NCBI RefSeq assembly: GCF_002179965.1
Contig: NZ_NGUQ01000035.1
Location: 1-64,000 of the forward strand
Direction: 5' to 3'
DNA length: 64,000 bases
DNA from: Pandoraea sp. PE-S2T-3
GTDB lineage: Bacteria; Pseudomonadota; Gammaproteobacteria; Burkholderiales; Burkholderiaceae
The translations under genes and the position numbers were made by a program. The notes below the pieces were generated by a model. The model had not been told where the DNA came from. It saw only the letters and a list, made by a program, of their open reading frames with translations, and did no database searches. Shown in pieces: positions 45,304 through 53,895 of the stretch (its first letter is position 1; each line of letters opens with the position of its first letter).

Positions 45304-45761
45304 GCCTGACCTCCGGGCGCAGCCTCGGCGGAATCGGCGGAATCGGCGAAATCCGTGGACTCGGCGTCGTTTGCAAACGGCGCGATCGCGGCATTCGTCA
45401 CGATGCGCATGCCCGGACGCACGAGCGTCGAGCACGCGCGCAGACGCGTCAGTTGTTGAGGTTTCGCGGCGGCGTGACCACGCGCGGCATCAGCCGCGTC
45501 AGTGACATCCGCCGAATCCGCCTCGCAGCGCACCCAGCAATCCTGACAGGCACCGATCAGGCAGAAGCCTGCGCGCGGCGCACCGCTGAATTCGCTGATG
45601 CGCACGTGGCGCTGATGCATGAGGATGGCCGTGAGCACCGTGTCGCCCGTGAGCGCTTGCACGGGGGCACCGTCGAGATAAAACGTCACCGGCGCGCGCG
45701 AGGTCTCGGCCAGACGCGCCAGTTGCGGGGAATGTTGCAGATCTTGCATGAGGCGGGACAT
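45300..45761 (-). CDS. Small [2Fe-2S] protein (HcnA/LhpF-type) with unusual insert and tail
   Basis: 153 residues. N-terminal ferredoxin-like domain: APVTFYLDGAPVQALTGDTV, then cluster ligands in GFCLIGACQDCWV (CX4CX2C) and RACSTLVRPGM. HcnA-type subunits shuttle electrons between the two FAD subunits. The third and fourth ligands are separated by about 30 residues, including an Ala/Asp-rich insert (ADVTDAADAARGHAAA). The C-terminus is an acidic Asp/Ser/Ala tail not seen in typical members. It overlaps the next gene by 4 bases (ATGA). The insert is the odd point; the reading frame is intact. Confidence 0.85.
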   Translation of the reverse strand: MSRLMQDLQHSPQLARLAETSRAPVTFYLDGAPVQALTGDTVLTAILMHQRHVRISEFSGAPRAGFCLIGACQDCWVRCEADSADVTDAADAARGHAAAKPQQLTRLRACSTLVRPGMRIVTNAAIAPFANDAESTDFADSADSAEAAPGGQA

Positions 45762-45784
45762 GAGAAATCTCTGTGAGCGCTCGC

Positions 45785-46579
45785 TCAGTGCTGACCGATC
45801 AGAATGCGGTTCAGGCCGTAGACGCGGTCGAGCAACAACATCGCGCCCAGCGTGATGACGATCACGAGTGCCGACACCGACGCCATCATCGGGTCGATCG
45901 ACTCGGTCGCGTACATGTACATGCGCACCGGCAACGTGATGGTCTGCGGCGACGTGATGAACACCGACATCGTCAGTTCATCGAAGCTGTTGATGAACGC
46001 CAGCAGCCAGCCACCCGTGATACCCGGCAGGATCATCGGCATGGTGACGCGGCGAAACGTCGTCCACGACCCGGCGCCCAGCGACGCGGCGGCATGTTCC
46101 ACGCTGCGATCGAGCCCGCTGATCGATGCGAGCACGAGCCGCATGATGAACGGCGTGATCATGATCATGTGAGCAAACGTCAGCGCGGCGAACGACCCCG
46201 TCACGCCGAGCATGGCGAAGAAACGCAGCAGTGCGATGCCGAGCACCAGCCCCGGAATGACCAGCGGCGAGAGCAGCAGACCATTGAGGAAGTTACGCCC
46301 CGGAAACCGTGCCCGGCCGATGGCCAGCGCCGCCGGCAGCGAGATCAGCAGCGACAGCGTGGCCGAAAGGAACGCGAGCTTCAGACTCGTGAAGAACGAG
46401 GCAATGAAGTCCGGATAGTCGAGAATCGCGCGGAACCAGCGCAGCGAGAAGCCGTGCGTGGGCAGCGAGAGCGTTTCTTCCGGCGTGAAGGCAACCAGCG
46501 TCACGATGATCAGCGGCGCGAGCACGAAGAGAATGACGAGCGTGTGGAACGCGAGCGCCAGAGGACTGTTTTTACGCAT
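45785..46579 (-). CDS. ABC transporter permease (PotC-like)
   Basis: 264 residues from MRKNSPLALAFH at 46579. Six transmembrane segments; the cytoplasmic EAA-type loop is EHAAASLGAGSWTTFRRVTMPMILPGI (starting about residue 170). Related to the second permease of spermidine/putrescine-type ABC importers (PotC). No strong ribosome site was found, so translation may be coupled to the gene before it, which ends 38 bases upstream. It lies between the first permease and the [2Fe-2S] gene. Confidence 0.9.
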   Translation of the reverse strand: MRKNSPLALAFHTLVILFVLAPLIIVTLVAFTPEETLSLPTHGFSLRWFRAILDYPDFIASFFTSLKLAFLSATLSLLISLPAALAIGRARFPGRNFLNGLLLSPLVIPGLVLGIALLRFFAMLGVTGSFAALTFAHMIMITPFIMRLVLASISGLDRSVEHAAASLGAGSWTTFRRVTMPMILPGITGGWLLAFINSFDELTMSVFITSPQTITLPVRMYMYATESIDPMMASVSALVIVITLGAMLLLDRVYGLNRILIGQH

Positions 46580-46617
46580 GATGGTGGCAGTAGAGTTCGG
46601 TTCTGCGGTCGCTGCGC

Positions 46618-47523
46618 TCAACCCATGCTGCGCGCGTAACGGCGCTCGAGCACGCGGTAGTAGGTCAGCATCACGATCAGGTTTGCCACGAGCAGCAGCA
46701 CGGCGATGGTGGCGCCCAGCGGCCAGTTGAGCGAACTGAGGAACTGGTCGTACACGGCCGTTGCCGCCACTTTCAGACGCCGTCCACCCAACAGGCTCGG
46801 AATCGCAAACGCGCTGGCCGACAACCCGAACACCATCAGGCTGCCCGACAGAATGCCCGGCACCAGTTGCGGCAGCACGATGCGGCGCAGCGTCGTGGCG
46901 GGCGAGGCCATCAGCGACAGCGCAGCGTTCTCCGTCTGCGGGTCGAGGCGTTGCAGCGACGTCCACACCGGAATCACCATGAACGGCAACATCACGTGCA
47001 CCAGCGCCACGACGATGGCGAAGTTCGTGTACTCCATCTTGTACGGACCCATGCCCACGAACGCGAACGCCTGATTGATCAGGCCGCCGGAGCTGAGCAG
47101 CATGCTCCAGCCGAACGCGCGCACCACGATCGAGACCAGCAGCGGCGAGAGAATCACCAGCAGGAAAATCGAGCGCCACGGGTCACCCATGCGCGAGAGC
47201 ACATAGGCTTCGAAGGTGCCCACGACGGCACACACCGCCGTGACCGTCAGCGAGATGCCGAACGTGCGCAGAAAGATCGTGTGGAAGTACGAGTCGAACA
47301 GGACTTCGGCGTAGTTATCGAACTGGAACGCCGCAATCGGGCCGCTGGCCGGATCGAACTGATAGAACGTGAGGGCAAGCGTCATCAACAACGGAATGAG
47401 CACCAGTGCCGTGAACAACAGCATGGCCGGCGCGCTCATCACCCACATCGGCAGATAGGCATGCCACGGCGCGCGCGCCTTGGGTGCCGGTGCCGCCCGC
47501 GTCACTTGCAGCGTCTCAGCCAT
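46618..47523 (-). CDS. ABC transporter permease (PotB-like)
   Basis: 301 residues, ATG 47523 with GGGAGG upstream. Six-helix permease; the EAA-type loop is ENAALSLMASPATTLRRIVLPQLVPGI. The N-terminal cytosolic part before TM1 is Ala/Pro-rich. Belongs with the PotC-like permease, the ATPase and the binding protein as one polyamine/opine-type importer. Its start overlaps the end of the ATPase gene by 8 bases. Confidence 0.9.
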   Translation of the reverse strand: MAETLQVTRAAPAPKARAPWHAYLPMWVMSAPAMLLFTALVLIPLLMTLALTFYQFDPASGPIAAFQFDNYAEVLFDSYFHTIFLRTFGISLTVTAVCAVVGTFEAYVLSRMGDPWRSIFLLVILSPLLVSIVVRAFGWSMLLSSGGLINQAFAFVGMGPYKMEYTNFAIVVALVHVMLPFMVIPVWTSLQRLDPQTENAALSLMASPATTLRRIVLPQLVPGILSGSLMVFGLSASAFAIPSLLGGRRLKVAATAVYDQFLSSLNWPLGATIAVLLLVANLIVMLTYYRVLERRYARSMG

Positions 47524-48649
47524 GAGCCGGACCTCCCGCAGTGATCGATACTGCCGATGCTGCCGGCGCGATGAAGCGCACCGCGTCCGCATGCCAGTCG
47601 AGACCGACCGGCGCGCCTTCTGCCAGCGGCTCGCCGCCTTCGTTCTGACAACACACCAGCACTTCGCCCAGCGCGCTGTCCACGCGGTACAGCCACTGGC
47701 TGCCGAGGAAGAAGCGGCTCGTCACCGTCGCCGGCACACGGCCAGCGTTCGGCGCACACAGACGCACCTTCTCCGGGCGCAGGCACAACGTCATGGCGTC
47801 GCCCACGGCGACACTGCGCTCACGTGGCGAGAGGTCGGCGAGCGGCGCGCGCTGCGTGAGTTGACCACTGAGCTGGCCGTCGAGCTCCACATGCAGATGG
47901 TCGCCGTCGCGTGCCGACACGCGGCCCGCCAGCATGTTCGCCTTGCCGATGAACTGCGAGACGAACTGGTTTTCCGGGCGCTCGTAGGCGCGGTACGGCG
48001 TATCGACCTGCGTGATGCGGCCCGCTTCCATCACGACCACGCGGTCGCTGATCGACAGTGCTTCCGACTGATCGTGCGTGACCATGATCGTAGTCGTGCC
48101 GATCTTGCGCTGGATCGAGCGGAGTTCGAACTGCATGTCCTCGCGCAGCTTGGCGTCGAGGTTCGACATCGGCTCATCGAGCAGCAGCACCGGCGGCGCG
48201 ATGACCACGGCGCGTGCAATCGCCACACGCTGGCGCTGGCCACCCGACAGCTCGCGCGGGAAACGATGGCCCAGTGCATCGAGGCGCACGAGGGCGAGCG
48301 CTTCGCGGATCCGGTCCTGACGTTCGGTCTTGTCGACGCCGCGCATCTCGAGGCCGAAGCCGACGTTGTCCGCCACCGTCATGTGTGGGAACAGCGCGTA
48401 GCTCTGGAACACGATGCCCAGACCGCGCTTGTTGGGGCGCATGTTCGTGATGTCGCGCCCGTCGAGCGTAATGCGCCCGGTCGTGGCTTCCACAAAGCCC
48501 GCGATCATCTGGAGCGTGGTGGTCTTGCCACAGCCCGAAGGGCCGAGCAGCGAGACGAACTCGCCCTTCTCCACCGAGAGATTGACGTTCGAGACGGCAT
48601 TCAATTCGCCGAACGTTTTGGAGACATCCGTCAGAGTCAGAAAAGACAT
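47516..48649 (-). CDS. ABC transporter ATP-binding protein (PotA-like)
   Basis: 377 residues from MSFLTLTDVSKTFG at 48649. Walker A GPSGCGKT at 36-43, Q-loop FQSYALFPHMTV, signature LSGGQRQRVAIARA at about 135, Walker B LLLDEPMSNLDAKL and the H-loop VTHDQSEAL. The C-terminal TOBE-like domain ends after about residue 360. It energises the importer. It is the first gene of a seven-gene minus-strand operon; its promoter lies in the shared region with the IclR gene. Confidence 0.93.
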   Translation of the reverse strand: MSFLTLTDVSKTFGELNAVSNVNLSVEKGEFVSLLGPSGCGKTTTLQMIAGFVEATTGRITLDGRDITNMRPNKRGLGIVFQSYALFPHMTVADNVGFGLEMRGVDKTERQDRIREALALVRLDALGHRFPRELSGGQRQRVAIARAVVIAPPVLLLDEPMSNLDAKLREDMQFELRSIQRKIGTTTIMVTHDQSEALSISDRVVVMEAGRITQVDTPYRAYERPENQFVSQFIGKANMLAGRVSARDGDHLHVELDGQLSGQLTQRAPLADLSPRERSVAVGDAMTLCLRPEKVRLCAPNAGRVPATVTSRFFLGSQWLYRVDSALGEVLVCCQNEGGEPLAEGAPVGLDWHADAVRFIAPAASAVSITAGGPAHG

Positions 48650-48734
48650 GGTCACTACCTTCGAGCGCGTGAGCACCGCAGTTGATGCAATTGCATCGAA
48701 CAGTAGCGAGCCAAATTCCCTGCCGCAAGATAAC

Positions 48735-48753
48735 GATTCCACGAAACGAGATA
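48735..48753 (-). promoter_or_regulatory. Putative IclR operator, degenerate inverted copy
   Basis: On the minus strand TATCTCGTTTCGTGGAATC matches 14 of 19 positions of the perfect element found twice at 48765 and 48916. It lies about 86 bases upstream of the ABC operon start. Confidence 0.55.
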
Positions 48754-48764
48754 AATTTTATGAT

Positions 48765-48783
48765 TATTTCGTTTGACGGAATA
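48765..48783 (+). promoter_or_regulatory. Putative IclR operator, perfect copy 1
   Basis: TATTTCGTTTGACGGAATA, an imperfect palindrome (ATTTCG, five bases, CGGAAT). An identical copy is at 48916. It is positioned about 116 bases upstream of the ABC operon start, consistent with control by the divergent IclR gene. Confidence 0.65.
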
Positions 48784-48915
48784 TATACACCAATGCCTTG
48801 CGCATTCGTTTCGCGTCAGCGTCTCGGGATAATCCCTAACTTATGATGATTATTCACTGTTTTCGCGGTTCTCGACGCATTACGGCTGTTTTCAAGCCGC
48901 AGTCGATTGCGATAG

Positions 48916-48934
48916 TATTTCGTTTGACGGAATA
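48916..48934 (+). promoter_or_regulatory. Putative IclR operator, perfect copy 2
   Basis: Identical 19-mer to 48765-48783. It ends 13 bases before the iclR-type ATG at 48948, so binding there would block its own expression (autoregulation). Confidence 0.65.
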
Positions 48935-48947
48935 ATTCGAGACCCTA

Positions 48948-49820
48948 ATGCGCACTTCCGATTCACCCCGCGAGGCCAATGCCCCCGCAGCCGCCGACGC
49001 CGCCGGCGCGGGGATTCTGCAACGCACCTTCGCCGTCATCCGCGCACTCGGTGTCGCCAAACCCGAAGGCGAGCGCGTCACGCACATCGCCAAGGCGGTC
49101 GGGCTCAGTCAGGCCACCGTCCACCGCATCTTGCACGCCTTGATTGCCGAGCAAGTCGTCGAGCAGGACGAAACCTCCAAGCTGTATCGGCTGAGTGTCG
49201 ACTTCTTCGCCATGGCGGCACAGGCCGGCAACCCGAGCGGCATGCGCACGCTTTGCCGCCCGTCGCTGCTGCGCCTGTGTGCCAGCCTTGGCGACACGAT
49301 CTTCCTGCTGGTACGCAGCAGCTTCGATGCCGTGTGTCTCGACATGTGCGAAGGCCCGTTCCCGATCCGGTCGTTCACCGGCGACATTGGCGGACGGGTG
49401 GCGCTGGGGGTCGGTCAGGGCAGTCTGGCGATCCTCGCCTTTCTGCCCGAAGCCGAGCGCGAAGAGATCATCCGCTTCAACGTGCCGCGTCTGCGGGGTT
49501 ACGGTGTGCTTGACGAGGTCTATCTGCGCACCGAGATCGAGCGCGTGCGGCAGTTGGGTTATGCGGGCAGCAACAGCGGCGTGCTCGAAGGCATGGCGGG
49601 CGTCGCCGTGCCGATCTTCGACCGCACCGGACACGCCGTGGCCGCGCTGAGTATCGGCACACTGGCGGCGCGGCTCTCACAAGACCGTTTGCCGATGGTG
49701 GTGGAACTGCTGCGGCGTCAGGCCGAACTCATCGGCCCGCAGACCAACCCGTTCGACGTCGCCATGCGCCGGCCGATGCACGGCCTCACGCGTGCGCTGA
49801 CGACCGAACCAATTGCCTGA
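48948..49820 (+). CDS. IclR-family transcriptional regulator
   Basis: 290 residues. The N-terminal winged helix (about 22-85) has LQRTFAVIRALGVAKPEGER, then HIAKAVGLSQATVHRILHAL. The C-terminal effector-binding domain includes GSLAILAFLPEAEREEI, GVLEGMAGVAVPIFDRTGHA and AALSIGTLAARLS. IclR regulators sense small carbon compounds and act as repressor or activator. It is divergent from the importer/oxidoreductase operon and shares a 298-bp region with three copies of a 19-bp element, so it very likely controls that operon and itself. Confidence 0.93.
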   Translation: MRTSDSPREANAPAAADAAGAGILQRTFAVIRALGVAKPEGERVTHIAKAVGLSQATVHRILHALIAEQVVEQDETSKLYRLSVDFFAMAAQAGNPSGMRTLCRPSLLRLCASLGDTIFLLVRSSFDAVCLDMCEGPFPIRSFTGDIGGRVALGVGQGSLAILAFLPEAEREEIIRFNVPRLRGYGVLDEVYLRTEIERVRQLGYAGSNSGVLEGMAGVAVPIFDRTGHAVAALSIGTLAARLSQDRLPMVVELLRRQAELIGPQTNPFDVAMRRPMHGLTRALTTEPIA

Positions 49821-49977
49821 ACGGCATGGTGTGATGCGGCGGGAGAAGCACAAGAATTTGATGGCCGAAAATGGCTAGCGGTGATCGCGCGCGCCTGCAA
49901 AAATGGCGCGTTGCACGTCGCCCCCATTTTGGTTTTTCGATTTTTCGACTTCTTGACCCTTCGCAGAGAGACACGTC

Positions 49978-50454
49978 ATGGCATCAGGAGAACACCAGTA
50001 CCGCGTTCGCATCGAGTGGATCGGCAATCAGGGCACCGGCACCTCGGGCTACCGCGAGTACGGTCGCAATCATGTGATCGAAGCCGACGGCAAGCCCGAG
50101 ATTCCGGGCTCTGCCGATCCGGCCTTCCGGGGCGACGCCACGCGCTGGAACCCCGAGGAATTGCTGGTGGCCTCCGCGAGTACCTGTCACAAACTCTGGT
50201 ACTTGCACCTGTGTTCCGATGCGGGCATCCGGGTCGAGCAATATCGTGACGATGCCCTCGGCACGATGATCGATACGCCGCAAGAAGGCCGCTTCACGCG
50301 AATCCTGCTGCGCCCGCACGTGACCTTACGCGCGGGCAGCGACGCCAAGCTTGCGGCCGAGCTGCACCACGAAGCCCACGCCAAGTGCTACGTCGCCAAT
50401 TCCGTCAACTTCCCCATCGACTGCGAACCGCAAATCGACGTGCTGCCCGACTGA
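49978..50454 (+). CDS. OsmC-family peroxide-reducing protein
   Basis: 158 residues. OsmC/Ohr fold with two catalytic cysteines: Cys70 in LLVASASTCHKLWYLHLC and Cys137 in HAKCYVANSVNFP. The N-terminal beta-hairpin region has HQYRVRIEWIGNQGTGTSGY. Members reduce organic hydroperoxides, or act on related thiol-reactive compounds. It may be a standalone antioxidant gene; the following GST gene is on the opposite strand. Confidence 0.88.
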   Translation: MASGEHQYRVRIEWIGNQGTGTSGYREYGRNHVIEADGKPEIPGSADPAFRGDATRWNPEELLVASASTCHKLWYLHLCSDAGIRVEQYRDDALGTMIDTPQEGRFTRILLRPHVTLRAGSDAKLAAELHHEAHAKCYVANSVNFPIDCEPQIDVLPD

Positions 50455-50478
50455 CGAAAGCTCACGCAGCGGGTGGCG

Positions 50479-51126
50479 TCACGTGCCACTCGCCGCGAGG
50501 CTCTTGGCCAGTTCGGCGTCGTGCGCGTGTCCGCGCTTGACCGAGTCGCGCGCGCGAAAGCGTTCCACGTACGCCGCAATGGCGGGGCTGGCCGGCACCA
50601 TCTTGAACTGCGTGAGAAAGTGCAGCGCGTTGCCCCACAGCGCGTCGGCGGCAGTAAACGACTCGCCCAGCCACCAAGGACCGGGGTTCTGCGTCAGGTG
50701 TCGCTCGATCGTCCACATCACTTCGTCGTAATCGCCATAGGGCGAGCGTGAGTGTTCCATCACCGGGCGGGCCAGCGCCTTGTCGGTCACCGCGGGTTCG
50801 ACACAAGAACCGTAGAACACCATCCATCGCAGGTACGCGCCACGGCGGGGGTCTCCCGGCGGCGGCGACAGGCCCTTCTCCGGATACAACTCCGCGACGT
50901 ACATGTACACCGCCGCCTGTTCCGTGACCACGGCATCGCCATGGCGGATGGCCGGCACCTTGCCCATCGGGTTGATATCGAGAAAGTCGGCGCTGCGTTG
51001 TTCGCCGGTGGCGAAGCGCAGCAGATGCAGGTCGTAATCCGCCTGCAATTCGTCGAGCAGCACCAGCACGCCGGTCGAGCGCGTGTTGGGTGCGTGAAAA
51101 AACGTGATTCGCCGGTCGGTCGTCAT
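50479..51126 (-). CDS. Glutathione S-transferase family protein
   Basis: 215 residues from MTTDRRITFFHAP at 51126, with GGAGG 9 bases upstream. The N-terminal thioredoxin-like domain has the cis-Pro region MGKVPAIRHGD and the glutathione-binding VTEQAAVYMYVAELYP. A helical C-terminal domain follows (FTAADALWGNALHFL). Ser/Thr near the N-terminus (TRSTGVLVLLDEL) may be catalytic. Substrates of such enzymes are not predictable from sequence. gshA lies elsewhere in the window and is unrelated in operon. Confidence 0.88.
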   Translation of the reverse strand: MTTDRRITFFHAPNTRSTGVLVLLDELQADYDLHLLRFATGEQRSADFLDINPMGKVPAIRHGDAVVTEQAAVYMYVAELYPEKGLSPPPGDPRRGAYLRWMVFYGSCVEPAVTDKALARPVMEHSRSPYGDYDEVMWTIERHLTQNPGPWWLGESFTAADALWGNALHFLTQFKMVPASPAIAAYVERFRARDSVKRGHAHDAELAKSLAASGT

Positions 51127-51236
51127 GTTCGTCTGCCTCCAGAGGTGAACACAGGTGCGGCTATCAAAACATGTTACTGCGTCAAAAACCGTCAGCATGA
51201 CAATCGCGGCGAACCCTTCGCCGCGACCGGGTTGCA

Positions 51237-51848
51237 TCAGACACGTGCGAGATGGGCGTCGATGAGCGGCACCACGTCTGCCGCATGGGCGTTGGCCAGA
51301 TCGTGCGCCCCGCCGTCCACCACGTGCAGGCGTGCGTCGGGCAGCAAAGTGTGCAAACGCTCACCGACGGCAACCGGGCTGAGCGGGTCGGCGTTCCCCC
51401 AGAGCAGTAGCGTTGGCTGCGTGATTCGCGAGATATCGGGCGAGAGATCGGCGCGGTAGGTCAGAAACCAATCGGGCAACGTTGGGTTGGCGTCGGCAAA
51501 CCCGTCGCGCCAGTCTTTGGCGCCGAGGTCATGCATATCGACGCCACCCGAGGTGACCGACAGCACAAGGTGCGTGACCATTTCCGGACGGGCGAGGGCA
51601 GCCCGGATGGCAAGTATGCCGCCCATCGACTGCGCGATGATGGCCGTGGGCCGGTCGAGACGAGCGATGACGGTTTGGGTCAGCGCATCGATATCGTTCA
51701 CCACGGGGTCGGCCGGGGTAGCGCCAAAGCCGGGATACCCGAGCACGACACGGGTTGCCGGATGAGCGAGTTGGTCGGCCACCGGTTGCCAGAAGGCGGT
51801 GTTGCCCGAAGCGCCGGGCAGGAAAAGCATTTGAGACGGCGTGGGCAC
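51237..51848 (-). CDS. Alpha/beta hydrolase
   Basis: 203 residues with a GTG start at 51848: GGAG is 8 bases upstream, whereas the upstream TTG at 51854 is too close. The catalytic triad is visible: nucleophile Ser74 in IAQSMGG, an acid in LLLWGNADPLSP and His in VDGGAHDLANAH. The oxyanion-region loop is LPGASGNTAFW. This is a general esterase/hydrolase fold with unknown substrate. It follows the DUF72 gene on the same strand after about 108 bases. Confidence 0.82.
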   Translation of the reverse strand: MPTPSQMLFLPGASGNTAFWQPVADQLAHPATRVVLGYPGFGATPADPVVNDIDALTQTVIARLDRPTAIIAQSMGGILAIRAALARPEMVTHLVLSVTSGGVDMHDLGAKDWRDGFADANPTLPDWFLTYRADLSPDISRITQPTLLLWGNADPLSPVAVGERLHTLLPDARLHVVDGGAHDLANAHAADVVPLIDAHLARV

Positions 51849-51956
51849 GCGCAAAACTCCAAGCGAATAGAGAGAAACGAAGCACCGGCAAGCCTCGAAG
51901 CAACCTGACGGTTTCGTGAGAGATACCGAAGAGGAAGAGAGGATAGACCGAACCGA

Positions 51957-52919
51957 TCAGAAGAGTGAAGCCACGTCATCGGGTGGGCGTTGCGTCGGCT
52001 CAGTGGTTGGCAGGATCGCGCTGTCGCCAAGCAGATTCATGAGCGCCAGCGCGTTACGTTGCCCCTGATCTTCGTAGTTGTTATTGAACACCACGTACAC
52101 GCGGGCAACTTCCTTGGCGATGACGCGAATCGGGTCGATGAGCGCGGCGAGTTCCGCTTCGCGATAGTCGTAGTTGAAGCGATCGGACGCGGCCGTGCTG
52201 TCGCGCACATTCCAAGTTTCGTGATTGCGCCCGTGCAGCCTCAGGACAGCGGCGCGTGTCGAAGTGCTCGCCCAGACCGTCGGGATGCTGTTCGTAAAGC
52301 CCTGCGGTTCGTCGACGATGGTGTTGACCCAGCCCAGTTCGCGCAGCCATGCGAGTGTGGCGTCGCGATGCGCGTCGTCAAACCAGTGATGGTGGCGAAA
52401 CTCGGCAGCCACGCCATAGCCTGCCATGCGCTCGGCACACATTTCGATGTGGGTGCGGCTCGCTTTGTCGCCGGTGAGCCAAGGCGGAAACTGGAAGTGA
52501 ACCAGACCGAGTTTGTCGGCCTGCGCGAGCGGTGCGAGCGCTTCGAGATAGCGCCGCCAGATTTCATCTTGCAGCGCAGCGGGCACATCCTTGTAGTAGA
52601 CATTCGCGCGCGGACCGGGTGGCAGGGCGCCCTGTAAATCTTTGGGGAAGGCGACACGTGGCGTCTGGTGGCCCGTGAGCAGGCGGAATGCCTTGATGTT
52701 GAACACGAACGGCGGCGGCGTGCGTTCCGCCCAGAGCTGCGCATTGGATCCCGACGGCATCGCATAGTAGCTGCTGTCGACTTCGACCATCGGAAAGCGG
52801 CTCGCGTAGTAGCGCAGACGCGCTTCGGCCGACGCGTGTCCCGGTGGATAAAACCGCTTGCACGCGATGAGCGACTTATCCGTCCACGATGCCGTGCCCA
52901 CGTATACGTTTGCGCTCAT
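51957..52919 (-). CDS. DUF72 domain protein
   Basis: 320 residues, ATG 52919 with AGGAGGG upstream. TIM-barrel family with landmarks VYVGTASWTDKSLI, FPMVEVDSSYYAMPS, FVFNIKAFRLLTGH, FQFPPWL, GVAAEFRHHHWF, and the C-terminal YVVFNNNYEDQGQRNALALM, typical of DUF72 (YecE-like). The biochemical function is not established. Apparently a single gene, with the hydrolase 108 bases downstream. Confidence 0.92.
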   Translation of the reverse strand: MSANVYVGTASWTDKSLIACKRFYPPGHASAEARLRYYASRFPMVEVDSSYYAMPSGSNAQLWAERTPPPFVFNIKAFRLLTGHQTPRVAFPKDLQGALPPGPRANVYYKDVPAALQDEIWRRYLEALAPLAQADKLGLVHFQFPPWLTGDKASRTHIEMCAERMAGYGVAAEFRHHHWFDDAHRDATLAWLRELGWVNTIVDEPQGFTNSIPTVWASTSTRAAVLRLHGRNHETWNVRDSTAASDRFNYDYREAELAALIDPIRVIAKEVARVYVVFNNNYEDQGQRNALALMNLLGDSAILPTTEPTQRPPDDVASLF

Positions 52920-53319
52920 ACGCCCTCCTTCCATTTCTAAAAAGCTGGAAACTTCGGAAACTCGCGCTGGCCTTCTTGCACATCGCACGCATCGGCCACG
53001 CGCATTGCGTCATCGTCGCAATGCCGACCGGGTGTCGCGTTTTGCATCAGTATAGGACGCGATATCGCCACGCCTCGTGGGGACCGGACTGGGACGATGC
53101 CATTGCATACTAGCTTCACATCTGATCCGGCACGAGCTCCCCGCACCGTGCCGTTTGTCGGCCCGCAGCTCACCCTGCGGGCCGTTTTTTCAGATTGCAT
53201 CGCAGGGCATCGTCTGACTCCCGCGATATCCGCTATACCCGCTATTGCAAGCGTCGCCGCCGCGCGAGCCGCGCTATCATGACCCGCTCTACCGAAGCCA
53301 AGCTTGTCGAGTGCCCGCC
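52920..53319 (+). other. Intergenic region with orphan terminator; possible small RNA
   Basis: 400 bp between the divergent DUF72 and flavin-reductase genes with no credible coding gene. A plus-strand terminator at 53160-53190 (separate entry) has no plus-strand gene upstream, so a non-coding transcript may end here. I could not identify a convincing promoter. The rest contains no clear repeat. Confidence 0.4.
53160..53190 (+). terminator. Strong rho-independent terminator without an upstream gene
   Basis: GGCCCGCAG (53160-53168), loop CTCACC, CTGCGGGCC (53175-53183), then G and six T. A 9-bp GC stem with T-run on the plus strand; no plus-strand gene lies between 50454 and it. Confidence 0.85.
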
Positions 53320-53895
53320 ATGACCGAAATGACCGAACGCCTGCCCGTCGAATTGCCCAAAGCCTACCGGCTGCTCAACCACGGCCCAACCGTGCTCGTC
53401 GGCAGCGCCCATGACGGGCGTCGCAACGTCATGGCGGCAGCGTGGAACATGCCGCTCGACTTCTCGCCGCCCAAAGTCGCCGTCGTCATCGATCGCAATA
53501 CGCTGACCCGCGAACTGGTCGAAGCCTCGGGCGAGTTTTCGTTGAACGTGCCGGCGCGCATCATCGCCCGCGAAACATTGGCCGTCGGCAGCGTCTCCGG
53601 CCGCGACACCGATAAGTTCACCGACGGCACCGGCGTTCATGCGTTCGAAGGCAGTCACATTCAGGCACCCCTCATCGGGGGTTGTGTCGCCTGGCTGGAA
53701 TGCCGCGTCATCCCCGAGCCGCACAATCAGGATCGCTACGATCTCTTTCTCGGCGAGGTCGTTGCGGCCTGGGCCGATCCGCGTGCGTTTCGCGATGGGC
53801 ACTGGCAGTTCGCGCCCGGCGCGTCGCGCAGTATTCACTACATCGCCGGCGGCAACTTCTTCGAGACCGGTGAAGCCTTCGAAGTCAAATCATGA
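53320..53895 (+). CDS. Flavin reductase family (FMN-binding) protein
   Basis: 191 residues, ATG 53320. FMN-binding split-barrel protein: PTVLVGSAHDGRRNVMAAAW, then DFSPPKVAVVIDRNTLTREL and GEFSLNVPAR. This family supplies reduced flavin to oxygenases or binds FMN. The stop overlaps the start of the next gene (ATGA at 53892), indicating co-translation with the GAF-GGDEF cyclase, an unexpected partner. Confidence 0.85.
   Translation: MTEMTERLPVELPKAYRLLNHGPTVLVGSAHDGRRNVMAAAWNMPLDFSPPKVAVVIDRNTLTRELVEASGEFSLNVPARIIARETLAVGSVSGRDTDKFTDGTGVHAFEGSHIQAPLIGGCVAWLECRVIPEPHNQDRYDLFLGEVVAAWADPRAFRDGHWQFAPGASRSIHYIAGGNFFETGEAFEVKS

Noticed and set aside
48650-48947. Riboswitch upstream of the importer operon
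   Set aside because: No conserved aptamer pattern is visible; the repeated element is better explained as a DNA operator.
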